A stretch of 64,000 nucleotides of DNA from Gammaproteobacteria bacterium (GTDB lineage: Bacteria > Pseudomonadota > Gammaproteobacteria > JAJPIJ01), in assembly GCA_022071965.1 (NCBI GenBank), contig JAJVIQ010000012.1:51918-115917 (forward strand), read 5' to 3'. A program made the translations under genes and the position numbers. The first letter of the stretch is position 1, and every line of letters begins with the position of its first letter. A model generated the notes under the pieces. It worked only from the letters and a program-made list of their open reading frames with translations, did not search any database and was not told the DNA's origin. Positions 18,866 to 28,253 of the stretch are shown here, in pieces.

Positions 18866-19912
18866 TCATCGCGATTCGGCGCGTATACGCCTCCAGAGCT
18901 TCGCGGGCCAGCGGGCCATCCCATCCAGGAAACCGACACCCAGACCGGCGTGCACGCAGGCGATGATGGCGGGCAACCGCCAGCTAAAAGAGATGCCGGC
19001 TCGACGCGCCAGGCGCCAGCCTTCCAGCCCCAGTACCGACGCGTAAAGCAGTATCAGGGCCAGCCAGCCGGCAAGAAATCCGGCATGAACGAGTCCGGCC
19101 AACGGCAACGCCACGAGCAGAACCACGAATCCGGCCGGCACGATCGTCTCGATCCGGAAACGCTCCGGATGCTTGAATACGAACGCAGCCCGTCCGTAAC
19201 CATAGCGACGCGTCTGGCGGAACAGTCCCGAGAAGGAGTCGCGAGGGTAGTAATGCACGGCGAGGCGCGGAGAGGTATAGCAACGCACGCCGGCGCGTTC
19301 GATCCTGTAGTTGAATTCAAGATCCTCGGCAGCATCGAATGTCTCATCGAATTCGCCAACCTGCTCGACGATGTCCCGGCGGTACATCACCCCGATGCTG
19401 AGGGGACTCGCCCATCCGTCGAATCGTGAATAAACGAAGGACTCCTGGGAATGCGCCAGCGGCGACTGACGCGCCAGTGCCACCATCCTCTGGAACTCGC
19501 TGATATCCGGTGGAGTCAACGGCTGCGGCCGGCCCAGAACCCGGGCGCCATGCTCCGACACCAGCTCCGCTGCGATCGAAAGTAGGTCGCGGCGCGGGAT
19601 GTACACATGTCCGTCGATCAGGAGAAAGTACTCTCCCCTGCCGTGGCGCAATGCCAGGTTGCGGCCGGAGCTCGACAATCGCTTGTGATTCGCCAGCAGC
19701 TGTATGCGCAGATCCGGATGACTCTCCGCGAACTCGCGCACAATCTCCGCGGTCCGGTCCGCCGACATGCCGTCCGCGACGACCACCTCGAGCAGCGCCC
19801 GCGGGAATTCTTGGTCGTAGATCTGCTGCAGAGTCTGCGCGATGAATCGCTGCTCATTGCGCACTGGCAGCATGACGGTGATGCTTGGCAAACGCCGCCC
19901 GGCCTGGTTCAT
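18866..19912 (-). CDS. Family 2 glycosyltransferase
   Basis: A 348-residue GT-A enzyme. The N-terminal strand ITVMLPVRNEQRFI begins the nucleotide-sugar fold. VVADGMSADRT and the DGH variant of the DxD motif (LLIDGHVYIP) bind the metal and nucleotide, and FDAAEDLEFNYRIERAG holds the likely catalytic ED. Two hydrophobic segments near residues 260-300 suggest membrane attachment, as in ExoA/succinoglycan-type transferases. The start overlaps the stop of the upstream glycosyltransferase by four bases (ATGA), so the two are coupled. It adds a sugar to the lipid-linked repeat unit; sugar and linkage cannot be read from the sequence. Confidence 0.9.
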   Translation of the reverse strand: MNQAGRRLPSITVMLPVRNEQRFIAQTLQQIYDQEFPRALLEVVVADGMSADRTAEIVREFAESHPDLRIQLLANHKRLSSSGRNLALRHGRGEYFLLIDGHVYIPRRDLLSIAAELVSEHGARVLGRPQPLTPPDISEFQRMVALARQSPLAHSQESFVYSRFDGWASPLSIGVMYRRDIVEQVGEFDETFDAAEDLEFNYRIERAGVRCYTSPRLAVHYYPRDSFSGLFRQTRRYGYGRAAFVFKHPERFRIETIVPAGFVVLLVALPLAGLVHAGFLAGWLALILLYASVLGLEGWRLARRAGISFSWRLPAIIACVHAGLGVGFLDGMARWPAKLWRRIRAESR

Positions 19913-21027
19913 GCCGCCATGGCCTCCCGATAGACTTCCAGCAGGCGTTCTGTCTGGCTCTCGGGCGCGAAGCGCCGATAGACATCCTCTCGCGCCTTAG
20001 CGGAGAGGGCATGTGCGAACGGGCCGTCCGTCAATATCCTGATCAGGCCGGCCGCGAGTTCCTCGGGGGCGCGCGGGGACACGAGCAATCCCGTTCTGCC
20101 GTCATCGATGACTTCGGGCAGCCCACCAACACGTGTCGCCACCACGGGCAGCCCCAGCGCCATGGCCTCCAGAACGACATTCGGCAGGCCTTCGGAGAAT
20201 GACGACAGGGCGAAGACATCCGACTGTCCGTACAGGCTGAGAATGTCCCTTCTGAAGCCCAGAAAGTGGATACAGGACTCCAATCCCTGCTCGCGCGCCT
20301 GCGCCTTCAGCGCGTCTTCCTGCGGCCCTGTCCCTGCCAGCAGCAGATGCGCGTACGGCGCCGTCGCCCTCACGATCGCCATTGCCCTCAGCAAATCGTC
20401 ATAGCCCTTTTCGGGACTCAGCCGACCGGCCGCCAGAATCGCCCGCGCCCCCGCTGGCAACCGCAGTTCCATGCGAATGTCCGTCTGCCCCGGGTCGCTC
20501 CTCATGACTCTCTGGTCGGGTACAGTGACCGCGTTTTCGACGACATGGATCTTGCGTTCCGGGACCCACGCCTCCAGCAACCGCAATCGCTGCGATTCCG
20601 AGACCGCCACGATTGCGTCCGCGAACCGAATGATCGATTTGTCCAGGAGACTGTACAGGTGGATCTTCAGATTCTCGCTGGTCCACCCCCGCGAGAAGCC
20701 GACGTAACGACAGCGCCGCAGCAACTTGAGCAGGAGGGTATAGAACCCTGCCTTGTAACCATGCGCACACACGACGTCCGGACGCCACTCGTCATAAGCC
20801 CGGAACAACTCCCTGAGCACCGCGATGAGCCGCCATTTCTCCGCCGGCAGCAGCAGGCATTCGATGCCGCGTTTCTCCGCCTCGAGTTTCAGCTCGCCAC
20901 CACCAGACTCGGCAAAACTGATGAGGATGACGGCGTAGGAGCCGCGGGGAAGCCTTCCAATGTGATTGAGGATCTGCTTCTCCGGGCCACCGACAAAGTT
21001 TGTGCCAATGAAATGAGCGATGCGCAT
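19909..21027 (-). CDS. Family 4 glycosyltransferase
   Basis: A 372-residue GT-B enzyme. The N-terminus MRIAHFIGTNFVGGPEKQI has the acceptor-side GG-x-E motif. The C-terminal half has AILAAGRLSPEKGYDDLL, LLLAGTGPQED and the E-x7-E motif FSEGLPNVVLEAMALGLPVVAT, which binds the sugar nucleotide. The start at 21027 is chosen because the upstream 59 codons of open frame look non-coding and the protein begins on the first Rossmann strand. It is coupled to the next gene (18866-19912) by an ATGA overlap. It probably builds the repeat unit of the surface polysaccharide; donor unknown. Confidence 0.91.
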   Translation of the reverse strand: MRIAHFIGTNFVGGPEKQILNHIGRLPRGSYAVILISFAESGGGELKLEAEKRGIECLLLPAEKWRLIAVLRELFRAYDEWRPDVVCAHGYKAGFYTLLLKLLRRCRYVGFSRGWTSENLKIHLYSLLDKSIIRFADAIVAVSESQRLRLLEAWVPERKIHVVENAVTVPDQRVMRSDPGQTDIRMELRLPAGARAILAAGRLSPEKGYDDLLRAMAIVRATAPYAHLLLAGTGPQEDALKAQAREQGLESCIHFLGFRRDILSLYGQSDVFALSSFSEGLPNVVLEAMALGLPVVATRVGGLPEVIDDGRTGLLVSPRAPEELAAGLIRILTDGPFAHALSAKAREDVYRRFAPESQTERLLEVYREAMAA

Positions 21028-21073
21028 TTTCCGAACCTCAGTCTTGCAGAGACCTCGGCGTAGTCCCGTCCGG

Positions 21074-21841
21074 TCAGACCCAATTCCGAACGCGGTACAC
21101 CAGCATGCCGACGATTTCGTGCAAGTTTCTCTCCAAAGCCAGCGTGCTGTGGTTGGCCGGCACCCAAGCCCACCACGTGGATGTCTGGTCGCCGCGAAAG
21201 TCACAAGGGTAGGCTATTGTCTGCAGGCCCTGCTTGGCCGCCACGGCTACCGCCCGTGGCATCCTGATCGCGCTGGTGACCAGCCAGACGGACCCGTACG
21301 CCCCCCCCAGCAACGCCTTCGTGAAGACGATATTCTCGTAGGTATTTGTCGAACGATCCTCTGTCAGTATATCTCTGTCGGGGATACCGAATCGTCGCGC
21401 CATCTCCGCCATCGCTCCCGCGATCGATGACGCTCCGTCCGGGCTCGGCGCCCCGGCAAATATCAACCGTCCTCCGATCTGTGCGTGTAAAGCCAGGCCT
21501 GCCTGCAACCGCTCCCAGCCCTCCTCCCCGATCCGTGGCTCGTATCCGGTCGTCGTGCGCCGGAACGAGCCTGCGGTCAGGACGAGGATCAGGTTGTCGT
21601 CGTCTCTGGCGACAGTCTTGATATCCACAGGCGGATACTGCTCCTCGAGATGGCGGGTCAAGGCGTTGCTGACCACGGGTGCACTGCCGAGATACACCGT
21701 CACTGCGGCCAGCGCGAACAGGTGACGGCATCGCCTCAGCATCGTGCCCGGCGCGGCACGATACGCCGCGATGGCAAGCACGAGCAGCAGGATCGTGACA
21801 TACAGCGGGAACCGAAGAAACAGGTGCAGCAGTCCCGTCAT
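21074..21841 (-). CDS. YdcF/ElyC family (DUF218) membrane-anchored protein
   Basis: A 255-residue protein with two N-terminal membrane segments (FPLYVTILLLVLAIAAY and LFALAAVTVYLG) followed by a DUF218 domain: LILVLTAGSF, GRLIFAGAPS, EDRSTNTYENI and VWLVTSAIRMPRAVA. Members such as ElyC and SanA act in envelope glycan metabolism, probably on lipid-carrier-linked glycans. The conserved NTYEN block of the family is intact. GGGGGG precedes the start; a GTG one codon upstream (21844) is an alternative. It is in the same direction as the neighbouring transferases, consistent with a role in polymer assembly or carrier recycling. Confidence 0.85.
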   Translation of the reverse strand: MTGLLHLFLRFPLYVTILLLVLAIAAYRAAPGTMLRRCRHLFALAAVTVYLGSAPVVSNALTRHLEEQYPPVDIKTVARDDDNLILVLTAGSFRRTTTGYEPRIGEEGWERLQAGLALHAQIGGRLIFAGAPSPDGASSIAGAMAEMARRFGIPDRDILTEDRSTNTYENIVFTKALLGGAYGSVWLVTSAIRMPRAVAVAAKQGLQTIAYPCDFRGDQTSTWWAWVPANHSTLALERNLHEIVGMLVYRVRNWV

Positions 21842-21937
21842 CACAAGCCGCCCCCCATTTGCCGGCCGCGGCGAACACCACCGTGGACAGCTACCCGAGT
21901 CCTCTGATACGCCATTACGCTTGCGCGTCCACGCCTG

Positions 21938-22960
21938 TTACCTCGGCGATGAGGCTGACGCGGACCTTACCAGAGAGTCGACGATAATCCTCTCAAGATC
22001 GAGGGCGATCTCCAACGGCACGTCGATATTGTAGTCGTCCTTGTACACAAAGCTCGGCTTTTCCTTGTATGCGTAGTGATGCCAGACGGGTGAAAACTCG
22101 GTGATCAGGTACCGGCCCCCGCTCTGGATGATATCGATGTTCAGCCACGTCGCATTCAGCTCGCGAGCGAGCCGCTCGGAAAGGTCGATAACCTCCGCGG
22201 GGACGTAACTCCACTCCCCTATCCCGCCGCCGTCGATATTCACTTTCCACATCCGTTCATCGGCCTTGCCCCGCCAGTGCGCCTCGACGACCCTGCCATC
22301 ACCTACGACGGTTTTGATGTCCCTGTCATGCGGTACGAACTTCTGCGCCAGCAGCGGCGGAGAGAAAAAGGGGTAGGCCATGCGTCTTTCGCGGATGAGG
22401 TGGTAGTAGAACACCCGGCTGGTCAACATGCGGAGAAAATGCGAAATGGCCCCGAAGCGAAACAGGTCGAGCTGCGACATCCTGTACAGGTGCAGAAGAT
22501 CGGCCATCGCGTTCGCCCGGAACACATAGTCGCCGCCGGCCCCGTACCGATTCTTGATCACCAGCGGGAATCCGAGCCGTTGCACGATGAAGTCGATCGA
22601 CGCTTCCGACGACAACGCGTATGTCTCCGGATACGGCAGGCCTCTTCCCTGCAGGAAAAGATACTGCCGATACTTGTCGGAGTAGTAAGGAATGGTATTC
22701 GGGTCCGGGAACATGCGCAGGTGCGGGTGCAGTCGATGGATGTGCATCAAGTTGTCATGCACCCGATAAAGCGACTGCGGATGATTGGAGGTATAAGTGA
22801 ACTCCGGGAAGTAGATGACAATGTCTGTGCCGCCAAAGTCGTATCGGAGCCAGTCCGGCGTGTCGAAATCCAGCACGGTGATGTCTACGCCGGATGCACG
22901 CAGCCGCTTTTCAAAGGCGTCGAAACGACGCTCCGATCGGAACAATACCGCCTTCAGCAT
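21938..22960 (-). CDS. ATP-grasp ligase in the polysaccharide locus
   Basis: A 340-residue protein of the ATP-grasp superfamily, whose members ligate a carboxylate to an amine through an acyl phosphate. Visible motifs are FPLVIKNRYGAGGDYVFR (glycine-rich nucleotide loop with its lysine), KFVPHDRDIKTVVGDGRVV, and near the C-terminus WLNIDIIQSGGRYLITEFSP with the Mg-binding Asp and Glu. The start at 22960 is preferred because GGAGG lies 5 bases upstream; an in-frame ATG at 22990 directly follows the racemase stop. The adjacent racemase suggests that the substrate is a D-amino acid attached to a sugar acid or amine of the glycan (inference). Confidence 0.87.
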   Translation of the reverse strand: MLKAVLFRSERRFDAFEKRLRASGVDITVLDFDTPDWLRYDFGGTDIVIYFPEFTYTSNHPQSLYRVHDNLMHIHRLHPHLRMFPDPNTIPYYSDKYRQYLFLQGRGLPYPETYALSSEASIDFIVQRLGFPLVIKNRYGAGGDYVFRANAMADLLHLYRMSQLDLFRFGAISHFLRMLTSRVFYYHLIRERRMAYPFFSPPLLAQKFVPHDRDIKTVVGDGRVVEAHWRGKADERMWKVNIDGGGIGEWSYVPAEVIDLSERLARELNATWLNIDIIQSGGRYLITEFSPVWHHYAYKEKPSFVYKDDYNIDVPLEIALDLERIIVDSLVRSASASSPR

Positions 22961-22990
22961 TTTCGCCTCCGCCTGCCCCGTCTGGTTCAT

Positions 22991-23794
22991 TCACGCACCC
23001 ATGTCAAACGGCTTCAGCCTCTCCGGCTCGACGCTCGCCACGAGCGCCCGCGCGAGGACCATGCCGGCGTCGACCACCGGTCTCCCGTGCAAGAATCTTT
23101 CGGATACCGCCAGGGGCAACTCGGTGCAGCCTAGCACCAGGGCTTCTGCGCCCTTGTCGTTCAACAAATGCGTCGCAGCCGCCAGCACGGCAGCACGCGC
23201 CCGCTCCGATACCGGCGAGGAAACGGCCTTGATCCCGTAGGTACGGTCGTAGATCGCGCCGTGCACCAGTTCACGCTGAACCTGCACATCCGGGTAGACA
23301 CTCGTCAAGTCCTCCCGGGAAAAGACTTCCCCATAGGTATTTGTGGTCACGGTGCCGTCGGTGGCGAGCACGCCCACGCGCCGGACGTCTGGAAAGTGGC
23401 ATTGGATGAATCGGGCCACCTCCTGAATCATGTTGATAACCACGATCCCGCTTCCGCTGCTCCGGAGCGTTGCGATAAGTCGACTGAACAGCCGAGGCGC
23501 GTGCGCGGTGTTACATGCGATGCCCGCGACGGTGGCGCCGACCGACTCCAGGGCCTGCACGCAACAAACCATACCAGGTACCGGATCGTCGTTCGACTGG
23601 CCGAGCAGGAACGCGGTTCTGTCGGGCACGCAGCGAGGCCAGGACAGCAGAACCATGTTCAGATGCTCTTGATCGACCGTGGCGCGAGTTTGCTCGAGCA
23701 CCTTCCTGCCCAAATCAAGCCCGGCGTGTGGTCCGACTCCGCCGACGATACCGATGATTTGCGTCTGTGGCATTGCCGATGGCGATCCTGTCAT
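22991..23794 (-). CDS. Aspartate/glutamate racemase family protein
   Basis: A 267-residue cofactor-independent racemase of the Asp/Glu/hydantoin superfamily. The N-terminal IIGIVGGVGPHAG is the family start. The two catalytic cysteines are in AGIACNTAH (C94) and VLGCTELPL (C223). It probably produces D-aspartate, D-glutamate or a related acid in the cytoplasm. Its stop codon directly abuts the first ATG of the ATP-grasp frame, and it lies 40 bases after the flippase gene. A role in glutamate supply for peptidoglycan is less likely because the gene is buried in a glycan locus and resembles RacX/YgeA more than MurI. Confidence 0.9.
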   Translation of the reverse strand: MTGSPSAMPQTQIIGIVGGVGPHAGLDLGRKVLEQTRATVDQEHLNMVLLSWPRCVPDRTAFLLGQSNDDPVPGMVCCVQALESVGATVAGIACNTAHAPRLFSRLIATLRSSGSGIVVINMIQEVARFIQCHFPDVRRVGVLATDGTVTTNTYGEVFSREDLTSVYPDVQVQRELVHGAIYDRTYGIKAVSSPVSERARAAVLAAATHLLNDKGAEALVLGCTELPLAVSERFLHGRPVVDAGMVLARALVASVEPERLKPFDMGA

Positions 23795-23834
23795 CGGGAG
23801 TCAGACGCCTGCCGACACCGACGCTGCGTCGCGT

Positions 23835-25328
23835 TCATTTCGCGGTGACCGCTGCATCCGCCTCCCGCCACCCCTGCTTCCAGCCCCCGCCACGGATGAC
23901 CTTGAGTTCCTCCAGAGTGAAAAACTTCCCCCACCACAAGAGCAGAGGAAACGAGACCATTGCGAGCACCGAGCCGATCTGACCGAGTACGGAATGATTG
24001 CTCCAGATGAATATCACGTCACACAGGACATACGTTCCGATCGCGCCCACGAACACCAGCGCCAGGCGCCGCCATTCGATGGGCAGGCGATAGAACCTGT
24101 TCGAGTAGTGAAGATTCACCATCACCAGCGTAATCATTGACGCCACCGCCGCCACCGCCGCACCCCACATTCCGAAGATCGGGACCAGTGCGACATTCGC
24201 AGCAACAGAAACGGCGGCCGCTATCCCGAATATGATTGGCTTGTACTGGGTCTTTTTTGCGATCAGAATGCCGGCATCGACGAGGCCGGAGATGCTGTAG
24301 AACACCGCGGCCAGGCTTGCGAGTGGCACCAATGCGAAGGCGCCTGCAAACTGCTTGCCCGTCACGTACGGAAGCACGATCGGCGCGAACACTGAGACGC
24401 CGAGGGCTACCAACACGCACGCGAGCGTGAACAGCGTGAGAACCCGGCTGAGCAGGACGGGCCCGTCGGGTTTGTCGTAATTGTCGAACAGAAACGGCGA
24501 CCACACCTTCAGAAATGGATCCATCAGGAACATCGTGCCCACCGTTCCGAGTTTGGCTGCGAGCGCGTAGACGCCGACCTCCTGCAGGCCGGAGTATATC
24601 CCAAGGAAATATCGATCCGCATTGTTGATTAGATACATGAAGAACGACGCGGGCAGCAACGGCAGGCCGAAGATGATCATCTTCTTGATGATCTCCAGCG
24701 ACACGCGCAGCCGGGTCGTCGCGGCAATGTATATAATGACCCCGATGGCAATGGACCCTGTCACCCCTATCTGGGCAAGGAAGACACCCTTGACTCCGAG
24801 GCGCATCCAATACACCAACACAGCGTTCGCGGCCAGATACAGAACGACGAACAATACGTTGATCAGCACGTAGACCAGCGACCGCATCTGTATCTGAAAG
24901 TACGTCAGCCCCACGTTCAGAAACATCTCGCAGGGGATCCAGAACAGCGCCAGCAGCAGGATCGTATCTGTCACATGTCCGCTCAGGAGCTTCTCGAGGA
25001 TCAGCCCCTCGAACGGGAAAAACAGTGCAAGTATCGCCGCGCAGGATATTGCCACGAACACCATCGTCGAGCCCGTGACGGTCTCCTGCCACACCGCGTC
25101 GCCACGCTTGTCGAAGAAAAACCGGATATATGCCTGGCGCACGCCCAGGAACATCACGATCATAAGGACGCTGCACAGGCGGTAGAGAAGCTCGACCGCG
25201 CCGTAGTCTTCCGTGGTAAGGGCGTGCGTATACAGGGGGATCAGCAGGAAGCTGCCCGCCGCGCCCAGACTGCTTCCGATTCCATAGATAATGGAATGGC
25301 GGGCTAGTTTTTTGATCTCTTTGGACAT
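23835..25328 (-). CDS. Polysaccharide flippase (Wzx/MATE-like)
   Basis: A 497-residue integral membrane protein with about 12-14 hydrophobic segments, of the oligosaccharidyl-lipid flippase superfamily. The N-terminus SIIYGIGSSLGAAGSFLLIP and the YFLGIYSGLQEVGVYALAAK block are typical. It would turn the lipid-linked repeat unit across the inner membrane before polymerisation by the neighbouring Wzy-like protein (25426-26781). The ATG at 25328 is preferred to a TTG four codons upstream. Low sequence constraint in this family means that the substrate cannot be predicted. Confidence 0.92.
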   Translation of the reverse strand: MSKEIKKLARHSIIYGIGSSLGAAGSFLLIPLYTHALTTEDYGAVELLYRLCSVLMIVMFLGVRQAYIRFFFDKRGDAVWQETVTGSTMVFVAISCAAILALFFPFEGLILEKLLSGHVTDTILLLALFWIPCEMFLNVGLTYFQIQMRSLVYVLINVLFVVLYLAANAVLVYWMRLGVKGVFLAQIGVTGSIAIGVIIYIAATTRLRVSLEIIKKMIIFGLPLLPASFFMYLINNADRYFLGIYSGLQEVGVYALAAKLGTVGTMFLMDPFLKVWSPFLFDNYDKPDGPVLLSRVLTLFTLACVLVALGVSVFAPIVLPYVTGKQFAGAFALVPLASLAAVFYSISGLVDAGILIAKKTQYKPIIFGIAAAVSVAANVALVPIFGMWGAAVAAVASMITLVMVNLHYSNRFYRLPIEWRRLALVFVGAIGTYVLCDVIFIWSNHSVLGQIGSVLAMVSFPLLLWWGKFFTLEELKVIRGGGWKQGWREADAAVTAK

Positions 25329-25425
25329 TGATACTGGCAAGCGGGGGTGACGCCAGCACGGCGGAGCAGCATACCGAGCCTTATTCGAATCTCCCGGCGG
25401 GCGGTTCGGCCTCCGTGCGGTCCCG

Positions 25426-26781
25426 CTAATGGCGTCTGCCGGCCTTACTCTTGTCGTCGAATATCAAATCCATCAGAACAACATGCACTGCGAACAGAAC
25501 CAGCCAATAAAACCTGTAGAGACTGTGCGCCGTCAATCCATATATCAGCAGCAGTAATATCGTCATCGACACCAGATCGGCTATGCCATTTACCGTATTC
25601 GTGCTGACGGGCGCCGCCAATCGCACGCGTGCCGCCTTTCTTAGTTGAATCAGCGTCGCAGCGATCAGCGCCGCATATATGATCGCCCCGACGAACCCGG
25701 TCTCTGCCATGACCTGCCCATAGAGGTTATGCAACTGCAGCGCCTCCGGGTCGTCACCCGCGACTGCAATATTTGTGTCAGCGACCTCGCCACGCGCCAA
25801 TGCGGAGGCGCCGGGGCCATAGCCGAATAGCGGGCGGCGCTGGGCCAGCGAGAACCCGTCCAGTAGACCCTGCTTGCGGCTTTCCGCGGATTCCTCGGCG
25901 ACGCGATCGGCGCCCTGCCTGGATACCGCATCCTGATTGACGAGTATGAGATCGAAGTACCGGTGTCTCAGATGCTGGGGCATGACCGACAGCGCCACTG
26001 CCCCGCCGACGGTGAGCGCCAGCAACAGCTTCACGTTCAACAGCCGCCTTCCGTACGCGATAAGAACGAACAGAACCGCGCATACCATGGCGGCCCGGCT
26101 GCCGCTGAAGATGACCGAGGCGAAGCTGATGGCCATGAAACCCAGCGCCAGCCACCACACGTCGCTTCGACGAGCGGACATCAGCCAATAATGTGCGAAC
26201 GGAAGCGAGTAGAGCGCCAGCAACCCGTAGGCATTCGCGGCGCCTATTCCGCCGCCTGACCACACGCCGATCATCCGCTTGCCGCCCTGCTGATAAACAT
26301 AACTCCCGCCAGCGAGGAAATCCCGCCACGAGAGCAACTGATAGCCCAAGGAGATTACCGCGGCGCCAATGACAAAGACTTCCAGATCGCGAATGCTGCG
26401 TATTCCGAGTACGAGGAAGAAATAAAAAAGCATCAACTTCCAGTAGTTCTCGATCCACCACACCGCAGTCACTGCATCCTGATAGGGAGACTGCAGGTAT
26501 CCGACGAGACTCCAGAGGAAAAAACATATGAGGAGGACGGTCGCGAGGTTGAGACTTCGTATGATCCTCTGCCCCGTGAGCAATGACAACACGATCAGCA
26601 CGACCAGGATGCGCTCGAAATGCGTATCCGCGATGATCCCGAAGCGCACCTGCGGCGTGGTCGTCAACAACCACACGTAAATGAGCACCAGCCAGGTCGA
26701 CACGCTAACCCGCTGCGCTGCGTCGCTTGGCGCCGCAGGAGCGGCATTCGCCTTGATCGCACGCATCAATTCTTTATCCAC
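25426..26781 (-). CDS. O-antigen ligase/polymerase family protein (Wzy-like)
   Basis: A 451-residue membrane protein with about 11 hydrophobic segments. A large loop between residues about 280 and 355 holds the family features FSLAQRRPLFGYGPGA and QLHNLYGQVMAETGFVG (the H of HNLY is conserved in WaaL/Wzy proteins). FSGSRAAM lies in an earlier transmembrane segment. It probably polymerises the undecaprenyl-linked repeat units in the periplasm. The apparent start is GTG at 26781; an ATG at 26766 is possible. It is the first gene of the minus-strand block that continues through flippase, racemase, ATP-grasp and transferases. Confidence 0.9.
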   Translation of the reverse strand: MDKELMRAIKANAAPAAPSDAAQRVSVSTWLVLIYVWLLTTTPQVRFGIIADTHFERILVVLIVLSLLTGQRIIRSLNLATVLLICFFLWSLVGYLQSPYQDAVTAVWWIENYWKLMLFYFFLVLGIRSIRDLEVFVIGAAVISLGYQLLSWRDFLAGGSYVYQQGGKRMIGVWSGGGIGAANAYGLLALYSLPFAHYWLMSARRSDVWWLALGFMAISFASVIFSGSRAAMVCAVLFVLIAYGRRLLNVKLLLALTVGGAVALSVMPQHLRHRYFDLILVNQDAVSRQGADRVAEESAESRKQGLLDGFSLAQRRPLFGYGPGASALARGEVADTNIAVAGDDPEALQLHNLYGQVMAETGFVGAIIYAALIAATLIQLRKAARVRLAAPVSTNTVNGIADLVSMTILLLLIYGLTAHSLYRFYWLVLFAVHVVLMDLIFDDKSKAGRRH

Positions 26782-27122
26782 TTTTCAGAGAAATGGCGTA
26801 GCGGTGAAATCTCCTGCGCCGATTGCACATATGTCCGCCCCATCTCTCATGACCGCACGTTGCGCGGCCTGCGGAAATTCACGGCGGCGCGCCCTTTCGG
26901 CCGCCCTCCCGGGGGTGATTTCACCACTCGCGCAACCCCCTGGCGACCGATCCGAAGCGCTAGCAGTCTATGCGGCACCCCTCACCTCCCCAATGAGTAT
27001 CCAGTGGTTTTGTGTGTCAGTTACCAATCGGTGCCGGCTTGACCCTAGGGCCAGATAGCATAAGCGTTTATTATACGTCACATATCCATGCGGACCGTCC
27101 CATACGTCAACCATTCCTATCC
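26782..27122. other. Divergent intergenic region between Wzy-like and GT2 genes
   Basis: About 340 bases that should hold promoters for the Wzy-like gene (minus) and the GT2 gene (plus). On the plus strand an AT-rich patch with TTTATTATAC near 27067 could be a -10 region, but no clear -35 precedes it. No gene is supported. Confidence 0.4.
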
Positions 27123-28253
27123 ATGAATGAGGCGTCATCCGTCGCATCGACTTTCGCCGGAGTCCCCCACGGCTCCGCCAGCGTGGCCGAACACGCGGTC
27201 CCGATTATTTCGCGGCTCAAGCCGCCGGAAGCCGAAAGCACCGTGGGGCGAAGCCGAGATGCCTCAGTCCCCGCATCGTCCGCCGCCGGGGAGCCATTGA
27301 TCCCCATGAACGTCAGCCCGACCATCTCTCTGGTCATCGTCACCTACCTGCGCGAAGCTATCGTCTGTGACACCCTCCGGGCCCTTGAACCACATGCCGG
27401 CCTTTTTCACGAGATCCTGGTCGTGGACAACGGCAATTCCCCGCGCCTGATCGAGTTTGCGCGCAGCTATCCATCGCGGAACCTCCGCATCCTGCCTCGG
27501 ACAAGCAATGATGGTGCCGTCGGCCGCACGCATGGGATCCTGGCCGCCTCGGGCGACATCGTGCTGACCCTGGACGATGATGTTCGGCTCCACGACCCTT
27601 CAGAACTGCTCAATCTCCGGCGTTTTTTCCAGGCCGGCGCTAAGGTCGGATGCGTCAACTTCAGGATCCTCTACGAAAGCGACCTCTCCCTCGATCTCAG
27701 CGACTGGTGCCATCCTCGCGATCCCATCCTGTTTGCCGGCCGGCTGTTCGAAACCAGCTATATCTCCGAGGGCGCCTGCGCGCTGAACGGTGCGACGATC
27801 CGCCAAATCGGCGCTTATCCGCTGGACCTGTTCATCGGACAGGAGGGCGTCGAACTCGCCGCGCGGATACTCGATGCCGGCTACGACATTTACTATCTGC
27901 CGTCCGTCAGCGTCACCCATTCCGTGGCCGCCGAGGGTCGAACCAGCGGCAGACAATTCTACTTCAATGCCCGCAACATCTACTGGATCGCGCTACGCAC
28001 CTACCCGCTAGGGCTTGCCATTCGCACGATCTGCCGTGAATGGAGCACGCTGGCGCTGTTCTCCCTCGTCCGCGGTCGATTGCTCCATTTTGTGCGAGGC
28101 TGCTTCGAAGGCCTGCGGCGGACGGCCACGCTGTGGGCAGAGCGCCGGCCCATCGGTTCGGACACCGCCCGCCACATTAAACGACTGAACAGCTTCAAAC
28201 CTACCGTTTTGAGGCGCGTCAAACGGCTCTTGCGCAGCAAGACACTGGGATGA
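27123..28253 (+). CDS. Family 2 glycosyltransferase
   Basis: A GT-A enzyme of 376 residues from this start. The nucleotide-sugar fold begins at ISLVIVTYLREAI, about 60 residues in; the DxD motif is LTLDDDVRLHDP; and EGACALNGATIRQIG and IGQEGVELAARI hold the acceptor-site residues. The first 60 residues are Ser/Ala/Pro-rich without clear structure, so the true start may be the ATG at 27306, which has GGGGAG 12 bases upstream. The final 25 residues are very basic. It overlaps the NodB-type deacetylase by four bases (ATGA). These two genes run opposite to the rest of the cluster. Confidence 0.87.
   Translation: MNEASSVASTFAGVPHGSASVAEHAVPIISRLKPPEAESTVGRSRDASVPASSAAGEPLIPMNVSPTISLVIVTYLREAIVCDTLRALEPHAGLFHEILVVDNGNSPRLIEFARSYPSRNLRILPRTSNDGAVGRTHGILAASGDIVLTLDDDVRLHDPSELLNLRRFFQAGAKVGCVNFRILYESDLSLDLSDWCHPRDPILFAGRLFETSYISEGACALNGATIRQIGAYPLDLFIGQEGVELAARILDAGYDIYYLPSVSVTHSVAAEGRTSGRQFYFNARNIYWIALRTYPLGLAIRTICREWSTLALFSLVRGRLLHFVRGCFEGLRRTATLWAERRPIGSDTARHIKRLNSFKPTVLRRVKRLLRSKTLG

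Noticed and set aside
22991..23794. MurI (glutamate racemase for peptidoglycan)
   Set aside because: The cysteine contexts and the N-terminal GIVGGVGP block fit the aspartate racemase/RacX branch better, and the gene is embedded in the glycan locus.
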